Source: Lactiplantibacillus modestisalitolerans (GTDB lineage Bacteria > Bacillota > Bacilli > Lactobacillales > Lactobacillaceae). Taken from it: a DNA stretch of 64,000 nucleotides. A program made the position numbers and the translations under genes. Position 1 is the stretch's first letter. Each line of letters opens with the position of its first letter. Positions 7,557-17,327 of this stretch are shown here, in pieces. A model generated the notes under the pieces. That model was not told where the DNA came from. It saw nothing but the letters and a program-made list of their open reading frames with translations, and ran no database searches. Where the stretch lies: NCBI RefSeq assembly GCF_005405425.1, contig NZ_BJEA01000010.1, forward strand, positions 1 through 64,000. Reading direction: 5' to 3'.

Positions 7557-8546
7557 TTATGCGGTTTCAGCGGCCGTAGCCGTTGCACTCGTTGTGGCCG
7601 CTTGCGCTTGGCGGGTTGTTTCCGCGAGGTGTACTAAGTGGGTCAAGAAAGCGTGCGTCTTTGCCTGATAGTTGTATTTGGCCCCCAGTTTGACCAAGTA
7701 GCCGTTGATGTAGTCGACCTCGGTTGGGCGGTTATGCGACATGTCCTGATACATCGACGGGTAGTGGAGCGGATTGGCAACTTTGCTGACGTAGTTGACC
7801 GATTCAAGTTCGGCGGCCCGGGTATTTAACATCGTTACGCCATCGCGTTCACAGACGTCGTAGGCTTCGTCAATCAGTTGGCGGCTTAATTCGTCGGCGC
7901 CGGGATAGGCCGCAAATTCGCCCATGGTGATCTCAAAGAGGGTGCAGAGCGTGTTAACAACCGAATTAAAGACCACTTTGGCGAGTAACGTTCCCCGGAA
8001 GTTCGTGGTTAACGTTGGGTTAAATTGACATTTTTCGAGTTCGGTAACAATCCGGTGGGTCATTTCGTCGGGCTGTTCCGTATAGTTAGCCAAATTCATC
8101 GTACCGGCCCCCCGTGCTCCGATAAAGTCGACGTCGCCGGGGCCGTTGAGGACGGTGGCAACTAGGGCGGTTCCAGCTAATAATTTTTGGGGCTTGAAGT
8201 ATTGAAGCAGTTTTTCAACGTGACCCATCCCGTTCATACAAGTTAAAACGTATTGTTGGTCGTTGAAGGCGTGCGCGGTCCGTTTAAGAAAGTCAGTCAG
8301 TTGCATTTGTTTGGTAAAAACGACCCACACATCGGGGTTACCGCGGTAAGCTTCGGGGGTTGTCACGTTGACGGGAACGAGGTGCCGATCACGATGGTCG
8401 CGCGACACGTAAACGCCCCCCTGCTGTTGCATTCGCGCAACGTGTGGGGCCCACGTGTCGACAAAGTCGACCTGATTGCCCGCTTCCTGTAAAAGAACTC
8501 CGTAACGTAATCCCATGGCGCCAGCGCCGAGTACAGTAAAATGCAT
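7557..8546 (-). CDS. Ketopantoate reductase family 2-oxoacid reductase (PanE-like)
   Basis: The 329-aa protein begins with the NADP-binding motif VLGAGAMGLRYG. It has the ApbA/PanE C-terminal helical domain, including TLLAKVVFNSVVNTLC (with the family Lys-x2/3-Asn) and the SMYQDM.....TEVDYINGYLV segment that carries the family Ser/Asp/Glu. Canonical PanE makes pantoate. In lactococci a PanE homologue reduces branched-chain 2-oxo acids to D-2-hydroxy acids. The isoleucine T-box in front favours that second role here. The last 15 residues are an Ala/Thr-rich extension. The start at 8546 is chosen because AAAGG directly abuts the earlier ATG at 8558. Confidence 0.85.
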   Translation of the reverse strand: MHFTVLGAGAMGLRYGVLLQEAGNQVDFVDTWAPHVARMQQQGGVYVSRDHRDRHLVPVNVTTPEAYRGNPDVWVVFTKQMQLTDFLKRTAHAFNDQQYVLTCMNGMGHVEKLLQYFKPQKLLAGTALVATVLNGPGDVDFIGARGAGTMNLANYTEQPDEMTHRIVTELEKCQFNPTLTTNFRGTLLAKVVFNSVVNTLCTLFEITMGEFAAYPGADELSRQLIDEAYDVCERDGVTMLNTRAAELESVNYVSKVANPLHYPSMYQDMSHNRPTEVDYINGYLVKLGAKYNYQAKTHAFLTHLVHLAETTRQAQAATTSATATAAETA

Positions 8547-8585
8547 AATGAAAACCATCCTTTAATTGAATTATTAATAGTTGAT

Positions 8586-8868
8586 GAAAAAAGCGCCCAG
8601 CAGACGTGTGTCTGCCGGGCGCTGGAGCGTGTTACCACCGGTAATTTATCGTAAATTCACATTCACGACCTCAACCGTACCCTAGAAGAAGCGATACGCG
8701 GCACGGTAATGGGTGCGTAACCAGTTCGGGTTACTTGGTTCACCCGGACATTTCACAGTTGATTTTCACGCCAAGTGGTTATGGTCTGCTTTCACCGTTT
8801 CAGACTCGCTAAACACAACCAAGTTGGGTTACTTTTCTGCTCGTAAGTTTTATCATCGTATATTAATT
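8586..8868 (-). ncRNA. T-box leader, probable isoleucine specifier
   Basis: Reading the minus strand, a long leader ends in the T-box core CGGTGGTAACACG (8640-8629). A terminator follows: AGCGCCCGGCAGAC...GTCTGCTGGGCGCT and TTTTTT (8623-8586). Stem I contains GTGAAAATCAAC, aligned with GTGAAGATGAAC of the methionine T-box at 30.8 kb. The specifier is then ATC (8763-8761), for Ile. Binding of uncharged tRNA-Ile would allow read-through into the PanE-like gene. Confidence 0.85.
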
Positions 8869-8875
8869 GTTTTCT

Positions 8876-8904
8876 AATTTACTCAGAATAGATTAAAAAG
8901 TCAA
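8876..8904 (-). promoter_or_regulatory. Promoter of the isoleucine T-box transcript
   Basis: On the minus strand, TTGACT (8904-8899) and TAAATT (8881-8876) are separated by 17 bp, just ahead of the T-box leader. Confidence 0.6.
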
Positions 8905-9104
8905 GTCCGGTGGAAGAGGTATTTGCATTCTTTTGTAACCGGTCAGCGCTAAGGGTGCGGAGATGGTGACCAACTTAATAATATTTGGTGAAAGGCATCA
9001 ACAAAAATGAGAAATGCGTTACCGCGACTATTTTTGAAAGCGATTTCCATTTTTTGGCAGGATAGCGTACAATTGAAAGTGTAAACAAGGAGGAGGAAGC
9101 TGCG

Positions 9105-9929
9105 ATGCCAAAATACTTAGTCTTTATGGATATTGACGGGACGCTCCTGACTGACCACCAGTACGTCTCAGCACGCACCAAGAAAACTATTGAACGTCTT
9201 CAAAGTCAGGACGTCTTATTCTACATAGCGACCGGTCGGATGTACGAATTAGCGAAGGTCGTCCGTAATAAATTAAATGAGCAGGTGCGCTTGGTGACGT
9301 CGAACGGTGCCGTTTTCGATGGGATGAACGGGCGTGAACTAACCAAGTTGGGTGGCGCTGCGGTTGAATTGGGGTATTTGATCGCGCGCCGGGATAATTT
9401 ACCAATGATTTTATTTACACCGGACATGGCGTACTATACGGAACAAATTCCGCGCTTCGTTGCTCGGAACGCGGCTAACTTTGATTCTGGGGAAATTTCA
9501 ATTGGTTATCAGGAAGTTAAAAACTTTACCCAATTGGCCGAAATCGAGGACCAAATTACGAATGGAATTATTTTAAGTCGTGAGGACATGTCACGACTGG
9601 ATTCAGCCCGAGAAAAATTACGGAATAGTAAGTTGATGAGCCTATCGTCGTCTAACCCGAATAACATTGAAATGATTCCGTTGCACACGGATAAAGCAAC
9701 CGCGGTTAAACAAATTCAACGCGAACAGGGCGTTGATGCGGCCCACACCTTTGTCTTTGGTGACGGACTCAACGACGTTGGAATGCTACGCGCGGCGGAG
9801 CTTTCGGTTGCGATGGGCAACGCGCTTCCGCAAGTTAAAGCAGCGGCAAACTACGTCACGGAAACGAATTACAACGACGGGCTGGCGCTGTTCTTAGAAC
9901 AATATTTTGAACAACACCCCCTTAATTAG
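9105..9929 (+). CDS. Cof-type HAD phosphatase
   Basis: A 274-aa HAD-superfamily hydrolase of the Cof/IIB class dephosphorylates small phosphorylated metabolites. Motif I is DIDGTLL (about residues 9-15), motif II includes IATGR, the conserved Lys lies in DKATAVKQI, and motif IV is FGDGLNDVGML. The start follows GGAGGAGG. The substrate is unknown. It is a single gene followed by a hairpin. Confidence 0.9.
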   Translation: MPKYLVFMDIDGTLLTDHQYVSARTKKTIERLQSQDVLFYIATGRMYELAKVVRNKLNEQVRLVTSNGAVFDGMNGRELTKLGGAAVELGYLIARRDNLPMILFTPDMAYYTEQIPRFVARNAANFDSGEISIGYQEVKNFTQLAEIEDQITNGIILSREDMSRLDSAREKLRNSKLMSLSSSNPNNIEMIPLHTDKATAVKQIQREQGVDAAHTFVFGDGLNDVGMLRAAELSVAMGNALPQVKAAANYVTETNYNDGLALFLEQYFEQHPLN

Positions 9930-9947
9930 GGCTCAAAGGTGAATTGA

Positions 9948-9987
9948 ACAGTTGCTGGGTGCGGTTCCCGGTGACTGTTTTTTAATT
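9948..9987 (+). terminator. Terminator after HAD gene
   Basis: An imperfect stem AACAGTTGCTGGG / CCCGGTGACTGTT is followed by a T-rich tract. Confidence 0.7.
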
Positions 9988-10078
9988 TTTTTGCAAAATC
10001 AGCCAGATTGAATTGACTTTTGGTGTCAATTTGGCAAACTTAGTAACTGGAAACTTGGATTTAGGGAGTGAGTTTGAA

Positions 10079-10573
10079 GTGAGAATTGAAATTTTACCAG
10101 CACGAGTTCCCACGGCTTTAGCCATTTTATCCATTCAAGGAATTGATAATCGGGAGCTTAATCCAGCGATTGAAAAGCAATTAGCAACCCAGCAACTACT
10201 GCCGGCTAGTCCCCAAAACGCGCTGGGCGATCTATTGCAGGTCATTGAGGCGCGGCACCGCGTGCGGATGCAAGCCTTCGACATGGTCACGCTTCCTGCC
10301 AACGTGGACCTGGTTACGGTGGCCAATGGTCAGGTTGCGTTACAAACTGCGACCACTGCGCTAGCGCCTAACTTAGACGCAAAAAGCAGTCGCGTGCTCA
10401 TCATCGTGGGCGACGCGGCTGCAACTGAAGAAATGGTCCATGCAACTGGGCAGGAATTACAACGAAAATTAAAGGCGTTCTTTGGCGTTCAAGCGCGGTT
10501 ACAATTCCGAACGAGCCAAGAAACGCACCAGCAACGGGTAGAAACTCGGCGCGAAGACGCCCCCGCTGATTAG
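10079..10573 (+). CDS. Hypothetical protein
   Basis: I do not recognise this protein of about 164 aa. It looks soluble, with Ala/Leu/Gln-rich segments, alternating beta/alpha patterns (VRIEILPARVPTALAIL; SRVLIIVGDAAATEEM) and an acidic-basic C-terminal tail. The GTG at 10079 is preferred because TTAGGGAG lies about 10 bp upstream. A longer frame begins at TTG 10013, but that stretch overlaps a TTGACT promoter-like sequence. It converges on the histidine phosphatase gene with a 4-bp overlap of stop codons. Confidence 0.55.
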   Translation: MRIEILPARVPTALAILSIQGIDNRELNPAIEKQLATQQLLPASPQNALGDLLQVIEARHRVRMQAFDMVTLPANVDLVTVANGQVALQTATTALAPNLDAKSSRVLIIVGDAAATEEMVHATGQELQRKLKAFFGVQARLQFRTSQETHQQRVETRREDAPAD

Positions 10574-11244
10574 GAGCGTTTTTTAGGGGTGACGTTAATG
10601 TTGATTAGTTTGAAGTGTTGATCTTGATAATCGACCTGGCTAACGCTCGTATTTTTGAGCAGGCGCGCGGGGAGTTCCCGTGGGCTGATTTGGTACAGAA
10701 AGGCGCTTAAAACGAGTCCGTGAGCAACGACCAGAATGTTTTTATCGTGGGTGGCCCCCTGCGATTCATACAAGCAGATGCGGCGTAGTGCCCGGCTAAT
10801 ACGGTCGGTCACGCCAACGAGGGTCTCAGCGCCCCGGGTTTGATCCAACGAGTTAAATACCCAGAGGAGGGTGGCGAATCGTTCGCGACTTAGGATCAGT
10901 TTAACGAAGGTTCCGAGACCCAGTTGTTTGCGGACCTGGTGGACAATCCAGGCGTTCTTGGTACCCTCGAGACCGCCAAAATTAAATTCACGTAAGCCGA
11001 CGTCGACCGTCGGCTTTTTTAGTTCCGGATGAAGTGCGGTAATAATCCGGGTGGTTTGCTGGGCCCGGCCGAGGTCGCTCGTGTAAGCGGCGTCAAAATG
11101 AACGTCGGCGAGCATCCGTGCCAAGCGTTGCGCGGCGACAACGCCCTTATCGGTGAGTTTGGAGTCGTAAATTCCTTGGAGCCGCCCGGCAGCGTTTAGT
11201 TCCGTTTGGCCGTGCCGGACAAGGTAGACGTGAATCGTTGCCAT
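10570..11244 (-). CDS. Histidine phosphatase family protein (phosphoglycerate mutase-like)
   Basis: The 224-aa protein has the phosphohistidine motif LVRHGQTELN (residues about 8-17), Arg in YTSDLGRAQQT, Glu in REFNFGGLEG and the second His in VVAHGLVL. These complete the RHG active site. The family covers cofactor-dependent phosphoglycerate mutases and broad phosphatases; a stand-alone member of this length is more likely a metabolite phosphatase. The start is ATG with a purine-rich GGGGGC site upstream. Confidence 0.88.
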   Translation of the reverse strand: MATIHVYLVRHGQTELNAAGRLQGIYDSKLTDKGVVAAQRLARMLADVHFDAAYTSDLGRAQQTTRIITALHPELKKPTVDVGLREFNFGGLEGTKNAWIVHQVRKQLGLGTFVKLILSRERFATLLWVFNSLDQTRGAETLVGVTDRISRALRRICLYESQGATHDKNILVVAHGLVLSAFLYQISPRELPARLLKNTSVSQVDYQDQHFKLININVTPKKRS

Positions 11245-11361
11245 GGTAAAGCCCCCTTATCGTTAATTCACATGCTTTAATTGTAAGGCGTTAATTAGAA
11301 TTGAACAAGCGTTAACGTCAAAAGATTGCGTAAAAGCCGGTTGCGCTTTCAAAACCCCGTT

Positions 11362-11397
11362 AAAAAAGGCGCCGGGGGAAAGCTCCCACCAAGCGCC
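11362..11397 (-). terminator. Terminator of GT2 gene
   Basis: On the minus strand, a GGCGCTTGGTGGGAG...CCCCCGGCGCC hairpin is followed by TTTTTT. Confidence 0.75.
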
Positions 11398-11413
11398 AGC
11401 TCGTCATTTGTGC

Positions 11414-12148
11414 TTACTGATTATTGAATTCTTCACTTAAAACGCGTTTGTTTTCCTGCTTTAATAGTTTGATCATCTTCCGCCGGGCCGTGAAAAATGG
11501 AATTCCAATGTGGGCTAAATTGCTACGGAACCGCCAGCGGTAATGGTACGTTTTGTCTGGAACGTACTGCGCCGTCTTAACGTAGTTGGCGTATTGAAAG
11601 GCGAATAATTGATCCTCTAAGAAATCAATTTCTTCGTTAAATTTCAAGTGGTGTTGCACAATTAACGACCGCCGGAAACATTTATTCCACGAAAAACCAC
11701 CAACCGTCCCAAAATTAATGTTGGCGACCAATTCTTTTTGCTGGTAGGTCTTTGCGGGACCGGGTACGGATAGGTAGCCGTAGTGCCCACAAATAACCAA
11801 TTCACTTTCAGGTGCGGCTTGGTAAGCGGCCAAAAAGGTGGCTAAAAAACTAGGCTCGACCCAGTCGTCACCATCCACGAAGCAGAGGTACTTGCCACGG
11901 GCTACTGCCATACCAGAATTGCGGGCGGCGGACACGCCAAGGTTACGGGTGTGGGTAATCACCTTAAACCGGTCGTCGGCCTGAATTAACCGCGCAATTT
12001 GTTGACCAGTGTCGTCCGTGGAACAGTCATCGACCACGATCACTTCATAGTCGCTGATCGTTTGGTGTTGCAAGCTGGTCAAACAACTATTGATAAATTT
12101 GTGTTGATTGTACGCCGGTACAACCACTGAAAAAAGGGGTGCTGACAC
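11414..12148 (-). CDS. Glycosyltransferase family 2
   Basis: The 244-aa protein has the GT-A nucleotide-sugar fold: SVVVPAYNQ at the N-terminus, DDCSTDDTG for UDP binding, and FVDGDDW as the DxD metal site. No membrane span is obvious, so it is a cytosolic, probably membrane-associated sugar transferase for a wall polymer or glycolipid. I place the start at GTG 12148, six bases after GGAGGA; the frame open to 12226 includes promoter-like sequence. No polysaccharide genes are adjacent, so the acceptor is unknown. Confidence 0.85.
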   Translation of the reverse strand: MSAPLFSVVVPAYNQHKFINSCLTSLQHQTISDYEVIVVDDCSTDDTGQQIARLIQADDRFKVITHTRNLGVSAARNSGMAVARGKYLCFVDGDDWVEPSFLATFLAAYQAAPESELVICGHYGYLSVPGPAKTYQQKELVANINFGTVGGFSWNKCFRRSLIVQHHLKFNEEIDFLEDQLFAFQYANYVKTAQYVPDKTYHYRWRFRSNLAHIGIPFFTARRKMIKLLKQENKRVLSEEFNNQ

Positions 12149-12241
12149 GCTAATTCCTCCATCGTAAATTTTGGATACTATTACTAGTATACCCGTAAAT
12201 TGTGACGAAATTATAGTGAAAGCCACTTTTTTAGTGATAAA

Positions 12242-12949
12242 TTAATTATTTGCTAAGTTAGTTGTATGGAAGTACAAAGCTAAGTCCGGATAAACGAACA
12301 CGGTGTGTGAGAAATCAAGCAGCCCATTATTTTTATAATAATTGCTAGAATCAAGGGCTAAGTAGGTGGCACCGTGGTCGAGTCCCATTAGTAACGCTTC
12401 TTCAGCGGATAAATTCGTTAATGATAAATAGTCATCGCTGTTGGCGATTCCAATCCCGTAAGCGTCATGAATAAAGTCCCATATTGATGAATTAACGGCT
12501 TCCGTTGATAGGTAGGGTACGACCGAACGGGGGTAGTAGGCTTTTTCTAAGCAGTAAAGCTGATCGTGCCAGTAACGGAGACGCACGACCCGGTACATTT
12601 CTTCGTCAACCGGGATTCCCAGTTGACGGCTGAGGTCGGTGTCTCCCTTAATCGTATCAAACGTCAAGACCTTCGAAACGAGGTTCCGGGGGTGCAAGTT
12701 ACTGGTAAACATCGACCGGGCGGATAAGTTAACGACCGTCTTATGTTCGAGTTGAATACTTGTAATATAGTAGCCACTGCCCTGGACGCGGCGGAGTAGT
12801 CCTTGTTGGTAAACGAGGTCAATCGCTTTTCGAATCGTATTGCGACTCACCTGATAGCGTTCCATGAGTTGTGCTTCGGTTGGTAACTTGACTTTGAATT
12901 CGCCATTCTGAATGGCAGCAACGAGTTTCGTCGCAATTTCGCGGTACAT
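12242..12949 (-). CDS. GntR/HutC-family transcriptional regulator
   Basis: The 235-aa protein has an N-terminal winged helix (residues about 1-70; LPTEAQLMERYQVSRNTIRKA) and a UTRA ligand-binding domain (about 85-235). It is divergent from the PTS/6-phospho-beta-glucosidase genes. A perfect 13-bp inverted repeat in the shared promoter region is its likely operator. By analogy with BglR and related UTRA repressors it should respond to a phosphorylated beta-glucoside. The ATG at 12949 is used since the GTG at 12958 is too close to GGAAG. Confidence 0.88.
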   Translation of the reverse strand: MYREIATKLVAAIQNGEFKVKLPTEAQLMERYQVSRNTIRKAIDLVYQQGLLRRVQGSGYYITSIQLEHKTVVNLSARSMFTSNLHPRNLVSKVLTFDTIKGDTDLSRQLGIPVDEEMYRVVRLRYWHDQLYCLEKAYYPRSVVPYLSTEAVNSSIWDFIHDAYGIGIANSDDYLSLTNLSAEEALLMGLDHGATYLALDSSNYYKNNGLLDFSHTVFVYPDLALYFHTTNLANN

Positions 12950-12976
12950 AGTGTTCACTTCTTCCAGATAAAATTG

Positions 12977-13049
12977 ATGGGTACCAATTAAATAAATTGG
13001 TCTATTTTAATTCGTTAGGGTTGTCAAATTGGTACCCATGACTTATAAT
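12977..13049 (+). promoter_or_regulatory. PTS promoter with GntR operators
   Basis: TTGTCA (13021-13026) and TATAAT (13044-13049) are spaced by 17 bp. The sequence AATTGGTACCCAT (13027-13039) fills the spacer, and its exact reverse complement ATGGGTACCAATT lies at 12977-12989. A third half-like AATTGGTCT is near 12995. A repressor bound here would block the plus promoter directly and could also autoregulate the gntR gene. A cre-like TGAAAGCGGTTTAC follows at 13060-13073, with the last two positions off consensus. Confidence 0.75.
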
Positions 13050-13130
13050 TCTAATTGTAATGAAAGCGGTTTACTAAAGCAACCGCTTAAAACCATCTTT
13101 TTTCAAAAACTATCTAGGAGCGTGTTTAGA

Positions 13131-13454
13131 ATGGCCGAAAAAACAATCATGTTGGTATGCTCTGCGGGGATGTCAACTTCATTATTAGTTTCTAAGATGC
13201 AAAAGGCTGCGGAAGCTGATGGCGTTGATGCCGAAATTTTTGCAACCGCTGCCAGTGATGCAACTGCTAAGTTAGCAGAAAAGAAGCCGGATATTTTAAT
13301 GCTCGGGCCGCAAGTTCGCTACATGCTAAGTGATTTCCAAAAACGGGCGAGTGACATTCCCGTTGAAGTCATCAACATGCAGGACTACGGGATGATGAAT
13401 GGCGAAAAAGTTTTGCGGGAAGCTCAAGCCGCCATGGCAAAAGCAGAAAAATAA
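13131..13454 (+). CDS. PTS lactose/cellobiose-type IIB component
   Basis: A 107-aa cytosolic phosphocarrier. The phosphorylated Cys is residue 10 in MLVCSAGMSTSLLV, the P-loop-like signature of the Lac/Cel IIB family. It receives phosphate from IIA and passes it to a sugar bound by IIC. TAGGAG lies about 11 bp upstream of ATG 13131; the longer frame to 13029 starts inside the promoter. IIA and a 6-phospho-beta-glucosidase follow, but there is no IIC gene. Confidence 0.9.
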   Translation: MAEKTIMLVCSAGMSTSLLVSKMQKAAEADGVDAEIFATAASDATAKLAEKKPDILMLGPQVRYMLSDFQKRASDIPVEVINMQDYGMMNGEKVLREAQAAMAKAEK

Positions 13455-13470
13455 CTGAATGAAGTACGGG

Positions 13471-13510
13471 TGCTACCGAATCGCGGTCCATTCCAGATTG
13501 GTAGCATTTT
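13471..13510 (+). terminator. Hairpin between IIB and IIA genes
   Basis: TGCTACC/GGTAGCA with a 22-nt loop is followed by TTTT. It could give partial termination or mRNA processing. A second short hairpin, CCGTG/CACGG, follows near 13516-13527. Confidence 0.5.
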
Positions 13511-13554
13511 AATTCCGTGGGCACGGGAATAAACTAGACAAAGGATGAGGACAC

Positions 13555-13908
13555 ATGGCAGAAGAACAACAAGCACCAAAGGAAACGGAAGCAAGTTTAG
13601 AAACAATCATGGGCTTAATCGTCAATGGCGGGAACGCTAAGAGTTCCGCGTTTGAAGCCATTACGGCGGCTAAGAGTGGCGACTTCGATACGGCGGACGC
13701 TAAGTTGAAGGAAGCCGATAATTTCTTGACTGAAGCCCACAACTCACAGACGTCGATGTTGACGGCTGAAGCTCAGGGTGAACATACGCACGTTTCATTG
13801 TTATTGGTTCATTCACAAGATCATATCATGAACGCCATCACTTTTCGCGATTTAGCTGGCGAAGTAGTTGACGTTTATCGGCGTTTAGCGCAAGATGAAG
13901 CTAAGTAG
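13555..13908 (+). CDS. PTS lactose/cellobiose-type IIA component
   Basis: A 117-aa helical phosphocarrier, the usual length. The motif LLVHSQDHIMNA contains the phospho-accepting His region (His86 and His90), and the NGGNAKSSAFEAI helix is typical of LacF/CelC proteins. It takes phosphate from HPr and passes it to the IIB encoded just upstream. AAGGATGAGG lies a few bases before the ATG. Confidence 0.92.
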   Translation: MAEEQQAPKETEASLETIMGLIVNGGNAKSSAFEAITAAKSGDFDTADAKLKEADNFLTEAHNSQTSMLTAEAQGEHTHVSLLLVHSQDHIMNAITFRDLAGEVVDVYRRLAQDEAK

Positions 13909-14079
13909 TTAACCGCAAGCGTTGGTTGACCCGGTACACTGATCAGTTAGTACCGGCGAGACAATTGCGGCAAACTATTGCTCCGTTAGTCGCGTCTCGG
14001 AGCAAGTTTGTCGGGCGGCAAAATCTAGGGTTGCCGGTTGAAAATGTAAGTCTGGTTAAGGTCGGCCAAATTGGCATGA

Positions 14080-15552
<1,473 letters not shown>

Positions 15553-15609
15553 TAGAGTGCCGCGGGCTAACGGCTTAGTCTGACGATGCTAATATATACA
15601 GAGACACTA

Positions 15610-15727
15610 AGGGAGACTGTGACTGTTGTCACGGCCTCCCTTTTAGGTTTTGAATGTTAATGGCCAAAACGTACGCCCAAAGTCAGCTGGCTCCACTCAC
15701 CAGCTAACCGACTTTTGGCACGCTCTC
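15610..15727 (+). repeat. Family A repeat, copy 3
   Basis: The hairpin GGGAGACTGTGAC...GTCACGGCCTCCC plus TTTT is followed by GTTAATGGCCAAAACGTACG and a degenerate inverted pair, CAAAGTCAGCTGG / CCAGCTAACCGACTTTTGG. It lies between convergent genes and would terminate both. Confidence 0.8.
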
Positions 15728-15739
15728 GAAATAAGTTAA

Positions 15740-17173
15740 TTAATTGGCGTGAACGACCGCCTTAGCAACGAGTTCGGTCTGTAATTGATAAAGATCAGTC
15801 GTAATGTAAACTGGATAACTATCGGGATTGACCAAGCGCTGAGTGGCTGCCGGTAATTCGGCGAGGCGCCCCTGGCTGTCAGCTTGAATCTGCTGAACGG
15901 ACCGCTGGTCAAAGTCACTCGGAACCACGGGCATTAAGAGTGGCTCGACATCGAAGTTTTGAAGGCGTTGTTGGTGATTTAAGCTAAGCGGGTCGCTATT
16001 GTAGACGGCTAGCGTAGACGTTCCCATGATGGTTTCAGTCTCAAGCGCAATCAAATCGGCGAATGCTCGGCGGGTGCCCGCGTGATAAAGGCGGTAGACT
16101 TGCTTTTTACCGGGCAGGGTCAGTTTTTCGCGGCTGGCGCTGACTTTGATTTTGGGGGTGAGCTGACCATCAATTTCGGTGGCAGCGAGTTTGTACACCC
16201 CGCTTAAAACCGGCGCGGAGGCGCTGGTAATGAGTTTCTCACCAATCCCAAAGTTATCGATGGGCGCGCCTTGCTGTAACAACGACGTGATGATGGCCTC
16301 ATCAAGGGCGTTGGAAATAGTGATTTTAGCGGCTGGAAAGCCCGCGTCGTCCAGCATTTTACGGGCGTGTTCGGCCAGTACCGCGACGTCACCGGAGTCA
16401 ATGCGGATGCCAACCGGTTCGTGACCGGCTTGCCGAAGTTCTTTGAAAACGGTAATGGCGTTGGGAATGCCAGAATTGAGCACGTCGTAGGTGTCAACTA
16501 ACAACGCACTGTTATCCGGGTAGTAGTGGGCCCAACGGCGAAAGGCGGTTAATTCATCTGGAAACGCCTCAATCCAGCTATGGGCCATCGTTCCGGCCAC
16601 CGGGACGTTGAACTGCTTACCCGCCTGAACGTTGGACGTACTGGTGGCGCCCCCAATAACGGCTGCCCGGGTGCCGTAAGTCGCACTGTCGGGGCCCTGA
16701 GCGCGGCGCGCACCAAACTCCATGATTGGTCGGCCGGCAGCGGCGTAGGTCAGTCGTCGGGCCTTGGTAGCGATTAACGATTGATGATTTAAAATGTTAA
16801 GGACGAGGGTTTCGAGCAGTTGCGCCTGCGCGATTGGACCGGTCACCGTTAGTAGGGGTTCCCGGGGGAAGACGGGCGTTCCTTCCGGGACCGCTCGTAA
16901 TTGACAATTAAACTGAAACTGCGAAAGGCTTGTGAGAAACGCGTCCGACCAAAGACCAAGCTCACGAAAGTATGTAATATCACTCGTTGTGAAGTGAAAG
17001 TCGCGGACCGCGTCAACGACCTGTTGGAGGCCCGCAGCGATTACGAAGCTTCCCTGGTCAGGAACCCGGCGATAAAAAACGTCGAACGTAGCGTTAGTTG
17101 CGGGTAAGTCCTGTTGAAAGCCGTTGGCCATTGAAAATTCATACAAATCCGTTAATAATGACAAATTACGCAT
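15740..17173 (-). CDS. pncB: Nicotinate phosphoribosyltransferase
   Basis: The 477-aa enzyme converts nicotinate and PRPP to nicotinate mononucleotide, the first step of NAD salvage. LLTDLYEFSMANGF at the N-terminus, EFGARRAQGPDSA with the HIS-type catalytic region (GTMAHSWIEAF), and IRIDSGDVAVL for phosphoribosyl binding are present. The ATG at 17173 gives the canonical start; the frame extends to 17215 through the promoter. It is divergent from niaR with a shared operator. Confidence 0.95.
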   Translation of the reverse strand: MRNLSLLTDLYEFSMANGFQQDLPATNATFDVFYRRVPDQGSFVIAAGLQQVVDAVRDFHFTTSDITYFRELGLWSDAFLTSLSQFQFNCQLRAVPEGTPVFPREPLLTVTGPIAQAQLLETLVLNILNHQSLIATKARRLTYAAAGRPIMEFGARRAQGPDSATYGTRAAVIGGATSTSNVQAGKQFNVPVAGTMAHSWIEAFPDELTAFRRWAHYYPDNSALLVDTYDVLNSGIPNAITVFKELRQAGHEPVGIRIDSGDVAVLAEHARKMLDDAGFPAAKITISNALDEAIITSLLQQGAPIDNFGIGEKLITSASAPVLSGVYKLAATEIDGQLTPKIKVSASREKLTLPGKKQVYRLYHAGTRRAFADLIALETETIMGTSTLAVYNSDPLSLNHQQRLQNFDVEPLLMPVVPSDFDQRSVQQIQADSQGRLAELPAATQRLVNPDSYPVYITTDLYQLQTELVAKAVVHAN

Positions 17174-17203
17174 CAGATTGTCCACCCATCTAAATAAAAT
17201 TAA

Positions 17204-17215
17204 GTGTCTTGACAC
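17204..17215. promoter_or_regulatory. Probable NiaR operator
   Basis: GTGTCTTGACAC is a 12-bp inverted repeat (GTGTC/GACAC) between pncB and niaR, and contains a TTGACA -35 box for niaR. The GTGTC-TTG-ACAC core resembles the published Firmicutes NiaR motif. It could repress both genes when niacin is abundant. Confidence 0.75.
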
Positions 17216-17327
17216 CCTTGTAAATTAAAATTAGTTTAGCACAGTTTTAAATTCGTTAAAAGGTTCGGATTCCTTTTTGCTGACTTTCTGGTAAAATGGG
17301 GCTATTACAAAGTGAGGATGGAACGAA

